A stretch of DNA of 64,000 nt, taken from positions 2,522,075-2,586,074 of the forward strand of contig NC_020302.1 in the NCBI RefSeq assembly GCF_000341345.1. Reading direction: 5' to 3'. The translations under genes were made by a program, and so were the position numbers. This DNA comes from Corynebacterium halotolerans YIM 70093 = DSM 44683 (GTDB lineage: Bacteria; Actinomycetota; Actinomycetes; Mycobacteriales; Mycobacteriaceae). The number at the start of each line of letters is the position of its first letter. The first letter of the stretch is position 1. This document shows, piece after piece, positions 28,239 to 36,761 of the stretch. Below the pieces are notes generated by a model that saw only the letters and a program-made list of their open reading frames with translations, searched no databases and was not told the DNA's origin.

Positions 28239-28565
28239 CTAACTGGACTGCTGCATCGTGGCCCACAGGCCCGCGGTGTGCAGCTTCTTCACGTCGCCCT
28301 CGACCTTGTCGCGTTCCCCCGAGGAGACGACGGCCTTGCCCTCGGTGTGGACCTGCATCATCAACTCGGTGGCACGCTTGCGGTCGTAGCCCAGGACCGT
28401 CTGGAAGACGTACGCCACGTAGCTCATGAGGTTGACGGGGTCGTCCCACACGATGCACATCCACGGCAGATTCTCGGCCGTGGAGACGTCGACCTCGAGG
28501 GCTTCGTCGAGCTCCGGGGTCGCCATCGGCGAACCCATCATCTGAGCGTGGAATGGACCGTTCAT
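28239..28565 (-). CDS. clpS: ClpS adaptor for ClpAP/ClpCP proteolysis
   Basis: ClpS delivers N-end-rule substrates to the Clp ATPase. The 108-residue protein has an unstructured N-terminal tail of about 30 residues, then [20 protein letters not shown], which contains the N-degron pocket residues (normally NDD.x.TPM.fV), and the C-terminal [16 protein letters not shown]. The start ATG 28565 gives a usual length for the family; ATGs at 28541 and 28529 are alternatives. Confidence 0.92.
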   Translation of the reverse strand: MNGPFHAQMMGSPMATPELDEALEVDVSTAENLPWMCIVWDDPVNLMSYVAYVFQTVLGYDRKRATELMMQVHTEGKAVVSSGERDKVEGDVKKLHTAGLWATMQQSS

Positions 28566-28844
28566 GTGATTCAGCCTAGTCAACCTTGTCGTTCGTGTGT
28601 AGGCGCCCCCGGCCCGCCCCTGGAAACTTGTCCCGGAAACAGCTGCGGCCCAGTGGTGATCACCGGCCGGACCAGGTAGCTTCGTTACCAATCTACTCCG
28701 AGCCGACCGCCCCCGCGCCGGTCCCCCTCGGCCGCGGGGAGGTCTCCTCCGGGGCGACGGACGACGCGCACGACAGGCCGGACCCCACCGACAGGCGCCG
28801 TCAGACGCCGACAGCCATCGACATCCCCGGAGGACGTGAACCGC

Positions 28845-29387
28845 ATGCCCGGATTCCTCAGTGACCCGGTAGCCGCCATCCGTGACCTTCTGCCGCGTCT
28901 GACGGCCCTGATGACGGTCGTCTCCCTCGTGTGGGCGGTGGTCGCGGGTCTCGGTGGCTCAACACCGCCCGCCCCGGAGCCGGACGATGACGTACCCGGT
29001 GCCGAGCTACCGGACTACCAGCAGCCGCCACTGGAGGTGCAGGAGGAACTCGAGACCATCCGCACCGATCTCATCCAGGCCGTCCTGGAGCTGCGCCACG
29101 GCGAGGGCGTGCCGCCCGTGGTCACCGACGGGAACCTGCAGATCGGTGCCCAGCACTGGGCCGAACGCAACGCCGTCCTCGGCCGGGAGGACAACTCCCC
29201 CGCCAATGTGGCGATGGTCCAGGCACACCTGCCGATCGAGCAGGCCTCCGGTCACACGCTCCTGGATCAGTGGCTGCACTCGGGGCCGCACACCGCCGTG
29301 CTGATCGATCCCGCCCACACCGTCCGTGGCGTCGGTCTCGCCCACGGCCACGGTCAGGTGTGGGCCGTCGTCCAGTTCTCCGCCTGA
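28845..29387 (+). CDS. Membrane-anchored CAP/SCP-like protein
   Basis: This 180-residue protein has one hydrophobic segment (about 17-38) that may be a signal anchor, an acidic Pro-rich linker, and a C-terminal domain with CAP-family features: [28 protein letters not shown] and [14 protein letters not shown]...[22 protein letters not shown] proteins are extracytoplasmic and their bacterial roles are mostly unknown. The start ATG 28845 is chosen because GGAGG at 28829-28833 fits it better than the GTG at 28836. It is divergent from clpS. Confidence 0.75.
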   Translation: MPGFLSDPVAAIRDLLPRLTALMTVVSLVWAVVAGLGGSTPPAPEPDDDVPGAELPDYQQPPLEVQEELETIRTDLIQAVLELRHGEGVPPVVTDGNLQIGAQHWAERNAVLGREDNSPANVAMVQAHLPIEQASGHTLLDQWLHSGPHTAVLIDPAHTVRGVGLAHGHGQVWAVVQFSA

Positions 29388-29421
29388 CACGGTGAATTAA
29401 CGGTGAACTAAGGTGGTCGGT

Positions 29422-30780
29422 GTGACTTCCCCTCAGGTGTCCTCGCTGCCCCAGAATCGTTCCACGTCGTTGCTCACCGACAAATATGAGCTGACGATGC
29501 TGCAGGCCGCCCTCCGTGACGGCACGGCGCACCGGAAGTGCACCTTCGAGGTGTTCTCCCGCCGGCTGCCGAATGAGCGCCGCTACGGCGTGGTCGCCGG
29601 CACCGCGCGCGTCCTGCGCGCCGTGCGTGACTTCGTCTTCACGGAGGAGCAGCTGGCCGACCTGGACTTCCTCGACGAGGAGACCCTGGCCTTCCTACGC
29701 GACTACCGCTTCACCGGCCAGATCGACGGCTACCGGGAGGGCGAGCTCTACTTCCCCTACTCCCCCATCCTCACGGTGCGCGGCACCTTCGCGGAATGCG
29801 TGATCCTGGAGACGGTGATCCTGTCGATCATGAACGCCGACTCCGCGGTCGCCTCGGCGGCCGCCCGCATGGTCACGGCAGCCGACGGCCGCCCGATCAT
29901 CGAGATGGGTTCACGCCGCACCCACGAGTACGCGGCCGTCTCCGCCTCCCGGGCCGCCTACCTGGCCGGGTTCGTGGCCACCTCCAACCTGGAGGCCGCC
30001 CACCGCTACGGCATCCCCGCCTCCGGCACCTCCGCCCACGCCTGGACGCTGCTGCACATCAACGAGGACGGCACCCCGAACGAGGCCGCCGCCTTCCGCG
30101 CGCAGGTCGAGACCCTCGGCGTGGACACCACCCTGCTGGTGGACACCTACGACATCACCCGCGGCGTCGAGACCGCCATCGAGGTCGCCGGACCCGAGCT
30201 CGGCGGGGTGCGCATCGACTCCGGTGACCTGGGCGTGCTCACCCAGCGGGTGCGCCGCCAGCTCGATGAGCTGGGTGCCCACAACACGAAGATCGTCGTC
30301 TCCTCAGACCTCGACGAGTTCGCCATCGCGGGTCTGCGCGGCGATCCCGTCGACGGCTTCGGCGTGGGCACCTCCGTGGTCACCGGCTCAGGCGCGCCGA
30401 CCGCGGGCCTGGTGTACAAGCTCGTCGAGGTCGACGGCCACCCGGTGGCCAAGCGCTCCCGCGGCAAGGCCATGACCGGTGGCACCAAGTCCGCGCTGCG
30501 TGCCTACCGCGCCACCGGCGTCGCCGTCGAGGAGATCGTCCACCCCTTCGGCACACCGGCCCCCGACGTGGGACAGCTGACCGCCACCGCCCTGACCGCC
30601 CCGCTCATGCGCGACGGCCGGATCGTCGAGGGCCTGCCGACCCTGGACGAGTCCCGCGACCACCTGGCCGCCCAGCTGATCACCCTCCCGTGGGAGGGCC
30701 TGGCGCTGTCCCGCGACGAGCCCGCGATCAACACCCGCTTCGTCGGTTTCGCCGACAGCAACCGCGAGCCGGCGCACTAG
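29422..30780 (+). CDS. pncB: Nicotinate phosphoribosyltransferase
   Basis: PncB converts nicotinate and PRPP (with ATP) to nicotinate mononucleotide. The 452-residue protein has the family start SLLTDKYELTMLQAAL, EVFSRRLPNERRYGVVAG, the catalytic-loop region MGSRRTHEYAA (His for phosphorylation), LLVDTYD, and GVRIDSGDLGVL with GFGVGTSVVTG for phosphate binding. GTG 29422 follows AAGGTGG at 29410-29416 at ideal spacing; GTG 29413 lies within that site. With pncA and nadE it completes three steps of salvage in this window. Confidence 0.94.
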   Translation: MTSPQVSSLPQNRSTSLLTDKYELTMLQAALRDGTAHRKCTFEVFSRRLPNERRYGVVAGTARVLRAVRDFVFTEEQLADLDFLDEETLAFLRDYRFTGQIDGYREGELYFPYSPILTVRGTFAECVILETVILSIMNADSAVASAAARMVTAADGRPIIEMGSRRTHEYAAVSASRAAYLAGFVATSNLEAAHRYGIPASGTSAHAWTLLHINEDGTPNEAAAFRAQVETLGVDTTLLVDTYDITRGVETAIEVAGPELGGVRIDSGDLGVLTQRVRRQLDELGAHNTKIVVSSDLDEFAIAGLRGDPVDGFGVGTSVVTGSGAPTAGLVYKLVEVDGHPVAKRSRGKAMTGGTKSALRAYRATGVAVEEIVHPFGTPAPDVGQLTATALTAPLMRDGRIVEGLPTLDESRDHLAAQLITLPWEGLALSRDEPAINTRFVGFADSNREPAH

Positions 30781-30787
30781 AACCACA

Positions 30788-32764
30788 GTGCCCGAAGTAT
30801 CTGAGGAACCGTTGACCCAGTCCACCCCCGATCTGCTCGACGCCGCCGTCGAGTCCCTCGGCGGCGCCCGGCGCGAGGGCCAGATCGCCATGGCCGAGGC
30901 CGTCACGAAGGCCATGGAGACCGAACGTCACCTCGCCGTCCAGGCCGGCACCGGCACGGGCAAGTCCCTGGCCTACCTGATCCCGGCGATCCGGCACGCC
31001 CAGGCCACCGGCACCACCGTGATCGTCTCCACGGCGACGATCGCGCTGCAGCGTCAGCTCGTCGAGCGGGATCTGCCCCGGCTGGCGGAGGCGCTGGAAC
31101 CGCACATGGAGCGCAGACCCACCTTCGCGATCATGAAGGGCCGCTCAAACTACCTGTGCCTGAACAAGCTCGGCCAGGGCGCGGACGAGCCGGAGGACGC
31201 ACTCATCGACGAGGCCGACGTCTCCTGGTTGGGCCGGCACATCTCCCGTGTCCACGACTGGGCGAACGACACCGAGACCGGCGACCGCGACGATCTCGAA
31301 CCCGGCGTGCCCGACATGGCCTGGAAGCAGGTCTCCGTGACCGCCCAGGAGTGCCTGGGGGCGTCGCGCTGCCCACACGGCGAGGAGTGTTTCGCGGAGC
31401 TGGCCCGCGCCAAGGTCCAGGACGTCGACGTCATCGTCACCAACCACGCCCTGCTGGCCATCGACGCCCTGGCGGACATCGACATCCTGCCCGAGCACGA
31501 CGTCGTGGTCATCGACGAGGCCCACGAACTCGACGGCCGCATCACCTCGGTGGCCACCGCCGAGATCGCCCCGACCTCCCTGCGCATGGCCGCCAAGCGC
31601 GCCGGGAAGCTCGGCGCGGACGGGAAGGACGAGCGGCTCGACGAGCTGACCGGTGACTGGGAGACGGCGTGCGAATCGCTTCCCGACGGCCGCTGGACCG
31701 ACCTCGGGGTCAGCGCCCGCGGCAGCCTGGCGGGTCTGCGCGGCGGCCTGTGGTCGTTGCGGGAGGCCATCGTCCGGCCGCCCGAGGGGGAGGCGGCCAA
31801 TGACCCGGAGAAGTTCGCCGAACGCCAGAACCTGGCCAACCACCTCCAGGAGCTCCACGACGCGGTGGTGCGCATCCTCGAGGTCTTCGACGAGACCGAT
31901 CCGGCCGCGCAGAGCGATGTCGTGTGGCTCGACCGCAGCGAACGCCGCGGTGATGTGCTGACCGTCGCCCCGCTGTCGGTGGCGGGGCTGCTGCACGAGC
32001 GGCTCTTCCGGGAGCAGACTGTCGTGCTGACCTCGGCGACGCTGACCGTGGGCGGCAACTTCTCCGCCATGGCCGCGGCCTGGGGCCTGCCGAAGGGCAG
32101 CTGGGACTCCCTCGACGCCGGCACCCCGTTCAACCCGCGCAGGTCCGGGATCCTCTACACCGCACGGCATCTGCCCCAGCCCGGGCGCGACGGACTGGCG
32201 CCCGAGACCCTCGATGAGATCGCCGAGCTGATCATGGCCGCCGGCGGCCGCACGCTCGGCCTGTTCTCCTCCCGGCGCGCCGCCGAGCAGGCCGCCCAGG
32301 CGATGCGTACCCGCCTGCCCTTCGACGTCCTGTGCCAGGGTGACGACACCACCGGCGCGCTGGTGGAGAAGTTCGCGAAGAACGAGAACATCTGCCTGTT
32401 CGGCACGCTGACGCTGTGGCAGGGTGTGGACGTGCCCGGGCGGTCCTGCTCCCTGGTGCTCATCGACCGCATCCCGTTCCCGCGTCCCGACGACCCGCTG
32501 CTCCAGGCCCGCAAGGAGGCCGCCGACGCCGAGGGGCGCAGCGGTTTCATGGAGGTCGCCGCCACGCACGCGGCGCTGCTCATGGCGCAGGGTGCGGGCC
32601 GGCTGCTGCGCTCGGTCAACGATCGCGGCGTCGTCGCCGTGCTGGACAATCGACTGGCCACCAAGCGCTACGGCAGTTTCCTCCGGGCGTCGATGCCGGC
32701 CTTCTGGGAGACCACTGACCCGCAGGTCGTGCGTGGGGCCCTCAAGCGGCTGGTCGCCCAGTAA
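30788..32764 (+). CDS. DinG/XPD-type superfamily 2 DNA helicase
   Basis: This 658-residue protein is an iron-sulfur DNA helicase. Walker A is AGTGTGKS, motif II is VIDEAHELDGR, and later motifs are GLFSSRRAAEQAAQAMR and TLWQGVDVPGRSCSLVLIDRIPFPRPDDP. The four cluster cysteines are present: one in SNYLCLNK and three in ECLGASRCPHGEEC. Such helicases act in repair and at R-loops or unusual DNA structures. The GTG start lies eight bases after pncB, so the two are probably co-transcribed. Confidence 0.9.
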   Translation: MPEVSEEPLTQSTPDLLDAAVESLGGARREGQIAMAEAVTKAMETERHLAVQAGTGTGKSLAYLIPAIRHAQATGTTVIVSTATIALQRQLVERDLPRLAEALEPHMERRPTFAIMKGRSNYLCLNKLGQGADEPEDALIDEADVSWLGRHISRVHDWANDTETGDRDDLEPGVPDMAWKQVSVTAQECLGASRCPHGEECFAELARAKVQDVDVIVTNHALLAIDALADIDILPEHDVVVIDEAHELDGRITSVATAEIAPTSLRMAAKRAGKLGADGKDERLDELTGDWETACESLPDGRWTDLGVSARGSLAGLRGGLWSLREAIVRPPEGEAANDPEKFAERQNLANHLQELHDAVVRILEVFDETDPAAQSDVVWLDRSERRGDVLTVAPLSVAGLLHERLFREQTVVLTSATLTVGGNFSAMAAAWGLPKGSWDSLDAGTPFNPRRSGILYTARHLPQPGRDGLAPETLDEIAELIMAAGGRTLGLFSSRRAAEQAAQAMRTRLPFDVLCQGDDTTGALVEKFAKNENICLFGTLTLWQGVDVPGRSCSLVLIDRIPFPRPDDPLLQARKEAADAEGRSGFMEVAATHAALLMAQGAGRLLRSVNDRGVVAVLDNRLATKRYGSFLRASMPAFWETTDPQVVRGALKRLVAQ

Positions 32765-32808
32765 CCCGAGAGGGCCCACCCCGGTTGCCCGGGGGCTAGC
32801 ATGGGGAC

Positions 32809-33549
32809 ATGTCCGGCAATCCCGTCCGTGCCAACTGCGCCCGTCCCCACCACTGCTCGGCGGACGTGCGCATGGAGGTCATGGCGCGTTCCCCGCTGAC
32901 CCGGGAGCTGGCCGTGGACGAGCACCGGGAGCTGGACCGGCACCTCAGCGCATGGTCATGGGGCGAGGGCCAGCCGATTCTCCTCGCGGGTGACGAGGCC
33001 ACGGGCAGTTACCTCGTGGTCTCGGGTCGCGTGCGCGTCACCCGCGACACCATCGACGGCCGCGGGATCACCGTCGACCTCGCCGCCCCCGGGGACGTGA
33101 TCGGACCGCTGGGCACCGCACCGGCGGAGGCCGTCGACTCGGCCTGGGCGATGGAGACCACCTGCGCTCTGTACCTGCCCGCCGACTCGCTGGCCGAGGT
33201 GGTCGAGGAGCACCCCCGGCTGGCCCTGGCGCTCCTGCGGATGCAGCAGGACCGTCTCGCCCAGTCCCGCGAGCGTGACATCGGCCGGACCACGAGGAGC
33301 GTCGAGCAGCGGGTGGGTGCGGTCCTCCGCCGGCTCGACGACAAGCTCGGCCACCGGCGGGAGGACGGGTCCAGTCTGCTGCAGATCCGGCTGCGCCGCG
33401 ACGACATCGCCGGCATGGCCGGCACCACGCTGGAGTCCGCGTCCCGGGCAATGTCGAAGATGAAAAGGTTCGGCCTGATCGACTCCGGCCGGGAATGGGT
33501 CGCCATTGTCGACCACGCCGGACTCGACGAGCTGATCGACCGGGGATGA
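32809..33549 (+). CDS. Crp/Fnr-family regulator with Fnr-like cysteines and recognition helix
   Basis: The 246-residue protein has a cyclic-nucleotide-binding-like beta roll (about 45-130) and a C-terminal winged helix. Cysteines are at 10, 16 and 119; the last matches the position of E. coli Fnr Cys122, and the N-terminal pair sits in CARPHHC. This suggests a redox or Fe-S/metal sensor, although the N-terminal spacing differs from Fnr. The recognition helix holds ESASR, which fits the E-x-x-S-R rule for reading TTGA half-sites. Two such sites lie just downstream. ATG 32809 follows a TAGCAT box by six bases, so the message may be leaderless. Confidence 0.85.
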   Translation: MSGNPVRANCARPHHCSADVRMEVMARSPLTRELAVDEHRELDRHLSAWSWGEGQPILLAGDEATGSYLVVSGRVRVTRDTIDGRGITVDLAAPGDVIGPLGTAPAEAVDSAWAMETTCALYLPADSLAEVVEEHPRLALALLRMQQDRLAQSRERDIGRTTRSVEQRVGAVLRRLDDKLGHRREDGSSLLQIRLRRDDIAGMAGTTLESASRAMSKMKRFGLIDSGREWVAIVDHAGLDELIDRG

Positions 33550-33576
33550 CACCGGTCTGAGACCGTTTCCCGTTGT

Positions 33577-33618
33577 TTGATCCAGGTCAAGGAAGTTGTC
33601 TCCCCCGGCTCTTAGAGT
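33577..33618 (+). promoter_or_regulatory. Fnr-type box and promoter of the HMA gene
   Basis: TTGATCCAGGTCAA (33577-33590) has TTGA and TCAA half-sites six bases apart. A -10 TAGAGT lies at 33613-33618. With a start site about seven bases after the -10, the box is centred near -41.5, the class II activator position. Confidence 0.65.
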
Positions 33619-33682
33619 CGAAGGTGCACGCCAGAACATGGCAGTGCGGACACCGACCGAGACGACGAAAGGACTGGTTGCG

Positions 33683-33919
33683 ATGACCGCCCCGACCAAG
33701 CTGAAGAACACCACCCTGCGCTCCGATGAGTTCTCCTGCCCGAGCTGCATCACCAAGATCGAGACCAAGCTGAACGGCCTCGACGGCGTGGAGTCCGCGG
33801 AGGTGAAGTTCTCCTCCGGACGTATCCTCGTCTCCCACGACCCGACCCGGGTCAGCGTCCGTGACCTGGTCGAGGCCGTCGCCGCCGTGGGCTACACCGC
33901 CAGGCCCTCGGCCATCTAG
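33683..33919 (+). CDS. Heavy-metal-associated (HMA) domain protein, CopZ-like
   Basis: The 78-residue protein is a single HMA ferredoxin-like domain: RSDEFSCPSCITKIETKLNGLDGVESAEVKF, with the metal-binding Cys19-x-x-Cys22, and a C-terminal DLVEAVAAVGYTA. It would bind a soft or transition metal and hand it to the P1B ATPase encoded next, which lacks its own HMA domain. The usual GMTCxxC is replaced by FSCPSC, so the metal is uncertain. ATG 33683 has GAAAGGA at 33667-33673. It is a separate transcript from the ATPase gene. Confidence 0.85.
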   Translation: MTAPTKLKNTTLRSDEFSCPSCITKIETKLNGLDGVESAEVKFSSGRILVSHDPTRVSVRDLVEAVAAVGYTARPSAI

Positions 33920-33949
33920 CCCCACCGCCCTTCCTCCCCCGGCAGCCCG

Positions 33950-33983
33950 CCGGCAGCCCTCCGTGGCGCCGACGGACTGCCGG
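33950..33983 (+). terminator. Terminator after the HMA gene
   Basis: CCGGCAG (33950-33956) pairs with CTGCCGG (33977-33983), with an inner TCCGT/ACGGA stem and a three-base bulge. It separates the HMA and ATPase transcripts. Confidence 0.5.
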
Positions 33984-34036
33984 GGCGCACGTTCCTTCCC
34001 GCTGCCTTCCGCCCAGGTCAGCGGGTCTCCCGTTCC

Positions 34037-34078
34037 TTGATCCGCGTCAAGGAACTTCCCCGTCTCCGCCCCTAGATT
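34037..34078 (+). promoter_or_regulatory. Fnr-type box and promoter of the P1B ATPase gene
   Basis: TTGATCCGCGTCAA (34037-34050) and a -10 TAGATT (34073-34078) repeat the layout at 33577 exactly, with 22 bases between box and -10. The surrounding bases are also similar. Confidence 0.65.
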
Positions 34079-34141
34079 CAAAGGTGTCAGGAAAGAAAGA
34101 CTGAAGACACTGAAGACATCGAGTGAAAGGGAAGATAATTC

Positions 34142-36001
34142 ATGAAGACGTGGAGAACCTGGGGCGTGGTCACCGTCTCGGGACTGCTGATCATCCTGTC
34201 CTGGATCACGGGATCCGATCTGCTGATGATCGTCGCGGCCGTGGTCGCCGGCTGGCGGATCGCGGTCTCCGCCTTCCGGGCGCTGCGCATCAGGACCATC
34301 TCGATCGACCTGTTGGTCGTCGTCGCCGCGGTCGGTGCGCTGTTCATCAACAACTACTGGGAATCCGCGGCCGTGACCTTCCTCTTCGCCCTCGGCGGCG
34401 CACTGGAGAAGGCCACGCTCAACCGCACCCGCCGGGCTCTGTCCGACCTGGTCGACACAGCGCCCGAGACCGCCACCGTCCTGCGCGACGGGGAGCCCGG
34501 GACCGTCGCAATCCGGGAACTGGTCCCGGGTGACGTCGTCCTGGTCAGGAACGGTGAGCAGATCCCCGTCGACGGGCGCGTGGTCTCCGGCCACGGCGGT
34601 GTCGACGAGGCCACCATCACCGGCGAGTCCGTCCCCGCCGAGAAGACGGAGGACTCGGAGGTCTTCGCCGGCACCTGGTTGCGCAGCGGCGTGCTGCAGG
34701 TGGAGGCCGTGGGCATCGGTCCGGACTCCACGCTGGCGAAGATCATCCACCGCGTCGAGGACGCCCAGGACGACAAGGCGAGGACGCAGACCTTCCTGGA
34801 GACGTTCTCCCGCTACTACACCCCCGGAGTCATGCTCGCCGCCCTCGTGGTCGGCCTGTTGGCCCGGAACGTGGAGCTGGCGCTGACCCTGCTGGTCATC
34901 GGTTGCCCCGGTGCCCTGGTCATCTCCATCCCGGTCTCCATCGTCGCGGGCATCGGCCGCTCCGCCCGGGACGGCGTGCTCATCAAGGGCGGCGAGTACC
35001 TGGAGACCTCCGCCCAGGTCGACACCGTCGTCGTCGACAAGACCGGCACGCTGACCGACGGCCGCCCCGAGCTGACCGACGTCGAGGTTCTCGACCCGAA
35101 CTACACCGAGGATGAGGTGCTCACTCTGGCCGCCCGCGCCGAGACCGCCTCCGAGCACCCGCTGGCCGAGGCCATCATCCACGGCGCCGAAAGCCGGGGC
35201 CTGACCGTCGAGATGGTGGGCAAGGCGGAACCGATCGCCGGCCAGGGCATCCGCGCCCGGGTCGACGACCGCACCGTCGCCGTCGGCTCCGCCGCCCTGC
35301 TCCGGGAGATCCCCGACGCCTCCCGCACCCTGGAGCTCAACGGCCAGGGCAGGACCGCCATGTACGTCGGCGTGGACGGCCGGGCCATCGGGATCCTCGC
35401 CGTGGCCGACACCATCCGCGTGGACGCCCCGGCCGCGATCAAGGCCCTGCACGACAAGGGGATCAGGATCATCATGGCCACCGGTGATGCCCGACGCGTG
35501 GCCGGGAACGTCGCCGCCGAACTCGGTGTCGACGAGGTCCACGCCGAGCTCATGCCCGAGGACAAGCTGACGATCGTCAGGGAGCTGCAGGCGGCGGGCC
35601 ACACGGTGGCCATGGTCGGTGACGGCGTCAACGACACCCCGGCACTGGCTCAGGCCGACATCGGGGTGGCCATGGGGGCCGCGGGCTCGCCCGCCGCGAT
35701 CGAGACCGCCGACATCGCCCTGATGGCCGACCGGCTGCCGCGTCTGCCCCATGCCCTGGGGCTGGCCAGGCGCACCGTGGGCACCATGAGGGTCAACATC
35801 GCCGTCGCCCTGCTCACGGTCGCGGTCCTGCTGGCCGGCGTCCTCCTCGGCGGAGTCACGATGTCGCTGGGCATGCTCGTTCACGAGGCGTCCGTCCTGC
35901 TGGTCATCGCCATCGCGATGCTCCTGCTGCGGCCCACCCTCCGGGAGGACGAGACCCCGGATGCCCACCGTGCGGAGGCCAGGCAGGCGGCCAGCGTCTG
36001 A
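34142..36001 (+). CDS. P1B-type heavy-metal P-type ATPase with CPG motif
   Basis: This 619-residue pump has the A-domain TGES (161-163), phosphorylation site DKTGT (Asp299), HP motif SEHPLAEAII and hinge GDGVNDTPAL. It has no N-terminal HMA domain. The TM6 ion-binding motif is CPG (255-257) instead of the common CPC, CPH or SPC, and the last helices carry HEAS (His581), reminiscent of the HEGS/T of P1B-4 Co/Fe/Zn pumps. The exported metal is therefore unclear; Fe(II), Zn, Co or Cu are all possible. ATG 34142 has AAAGGGA upstream. A 9-bp tandem repeat, CTGAAGACA, sits in the leader at 34101-34118. Confidence 0.88.
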   Translation: MKTWRTWGVVTVSGLLIILSWITGSDLLMIVAAVVAGWRIAVSAFRALRIRTISIDLLVVVAAVGALFINNYWESAAVTFLFALGGALEKATLNRTRRALSDLVDTAPETATVLRDGEPGTVAIRELVPGDVVLVRNGEQIPVDGRVVSGHGGVDEATITGESVPAEKTEDSEVFAGTWLRSGVLQVEAVGIGPDSTLAKIIHRVEDAQDDKARTQTFLETFSRYYTPGVMLAALVVGLLARNVELALTLLVIGCPGALVISIPVSIVAGIGRSARDGVLIKGGEYLETSAQVDTVVVDKTGTLTDGRPELTDVEVLDPNYTEDEVLTLAARAETASEHPLAEAIIHGAESRGLTVEMVGKAEPIAGQGIRARVDDRTVAVGSAALLREIPDASRTLELNGQGRTAMYVGVDGRAIGILAVADTIRVDAPAAIKALHDKGIRIIMATGDARRVAGNVAAELGVDEVHAELMPEDKLTIVRELQAAGHTVAMVGDGVNDTPALAQADIGVAMGAAGSPAAIETADIALMADRLPRLPHALGLARRTVGTMRVNIAVALLTVAVLLAGVLLGGVTMSLGMLVHEASVLLVIAIAMLLLRPTLREDETPDAHRAEARQAASV

Positions 36002-36020
36002 TCCCGGCCCCTGCCTCCCG

Positions 36021-36761
36021 CTAGTGGGCCAGCAGCCGCCCCGGAATCGCGAACACCGTCAGCGAGTCCGGGGCGACCTCCGTGAACCCCGCGTCGTGCA
36101 CCGTCACGGCGAGGGGGTTGTCCGCGTACCGGGCGAAGGTGTCCGGGGCGACCTCGCGGACATTGAGCGCGAAGTCCATCGCCGCCCACGCGCGCACCCA
36201 TTCCAGGTCCTTGTGGGCGGCCAGCAGCATGCTGGCGTGGCCGACCTGGGCGGCGGCCTTGCCGGTGGTCATCCGCAGGCCGCCGTCGATGAGGATCGTC
36301 GGCAGGTCGGCGTCGATCTCGCCCGGTTCATCCTGCGGCAGCTCGGTGCCCTGTATCTGCAGTTTGCGGACCGGGGCCGGCACCTCGGAGACCGCCGAGG
36401 GCAGGAAGGCCCGGGCCTCGGCACCGTTGACGGCGACCGTGACCCCCGGGACCTCCTGGACATCGGTCCACTGCTTGTTGCGGGCCCGCCGCGCCACCTT
36501 GCGGATGAGGTGGTCATACCAGTTCTCCAGCGCTTTACGCCAGGCGGGGTCGGTGGCCACGCGCTCGTCGAAGCAGACCTCCACGACGGCGCGGGCCGCG
36601 GCCTCCAGCAGGTCCGTGCGCCGCGGCGGGTCGGCCTTCGGGACGTGCAGGGCGAGCTGCATCGCCTGCACGGTCTCCGGGCGGTCGGGATCCTCGGAGT
36701 GCGCGACTCCCACCCGGCTCGACAGGATCTCATGGGCGAGCGTCATCCAGTCGCCGCTCAC
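36021..36761 (-). CDS. PTH2-domain protein (peptidyl-tRNA hydrolase II-like) with N-terminal extension
   Basis: The last hundred residues match the archaeal/eukaryotic-type peptidyl-tRNA hydrolase PTH2: LPTILIDGGLRMTTGKAAAQVGHASMLL, with the catalytic Lys and His, and a C-terminal VHDAGFTEVAPDSLTVFAI. The preceding 148 residues are a helical region of unknown function. PTH2 recycles peptidyl-tRNA; whether this fused form does so is unknown. ATG 36761 overlaps the serB stop by four bases. From memory, C. glutamicum has a similar gene downstream of serB. Confidence 0.78.
   Translation of the reverse strand: MSGDWMTLAHEILSSRVGVAHSEDPDRPETVQAMQLALHVPKADPPRRTDLLEAAARAVVEVCFDERVATDPAWRKALENWYDHLIRKVARRARNKQWTDVQEVPGVTVAVNGAEARAFLPSAVSEVPAPVRKLQIQGTELPQDEPGEIDADLPTILIDGGLRMTTGKAAAQVGHASMLLAAHKDLEWVRAWAAMDFALNVREVAPDTFARYADNPLAVTVHDAGFTEVAPDSLTVFAIPGRLLAH

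Noticed and set aside
28586..28864. 92-codon plus-strand frame between clpS and the CAP-like gene
   Set aside because: It overlaps the CAP-like gene start in another frame, has no family similarity, and the region is better read as two divergent promoters.
34101..34118. Tandem CTGAAGACA in the leader of the P1B ATPase gene, considered as a control site
   Set aside because: Only two copies and no dyad; more likely a chance duplication.
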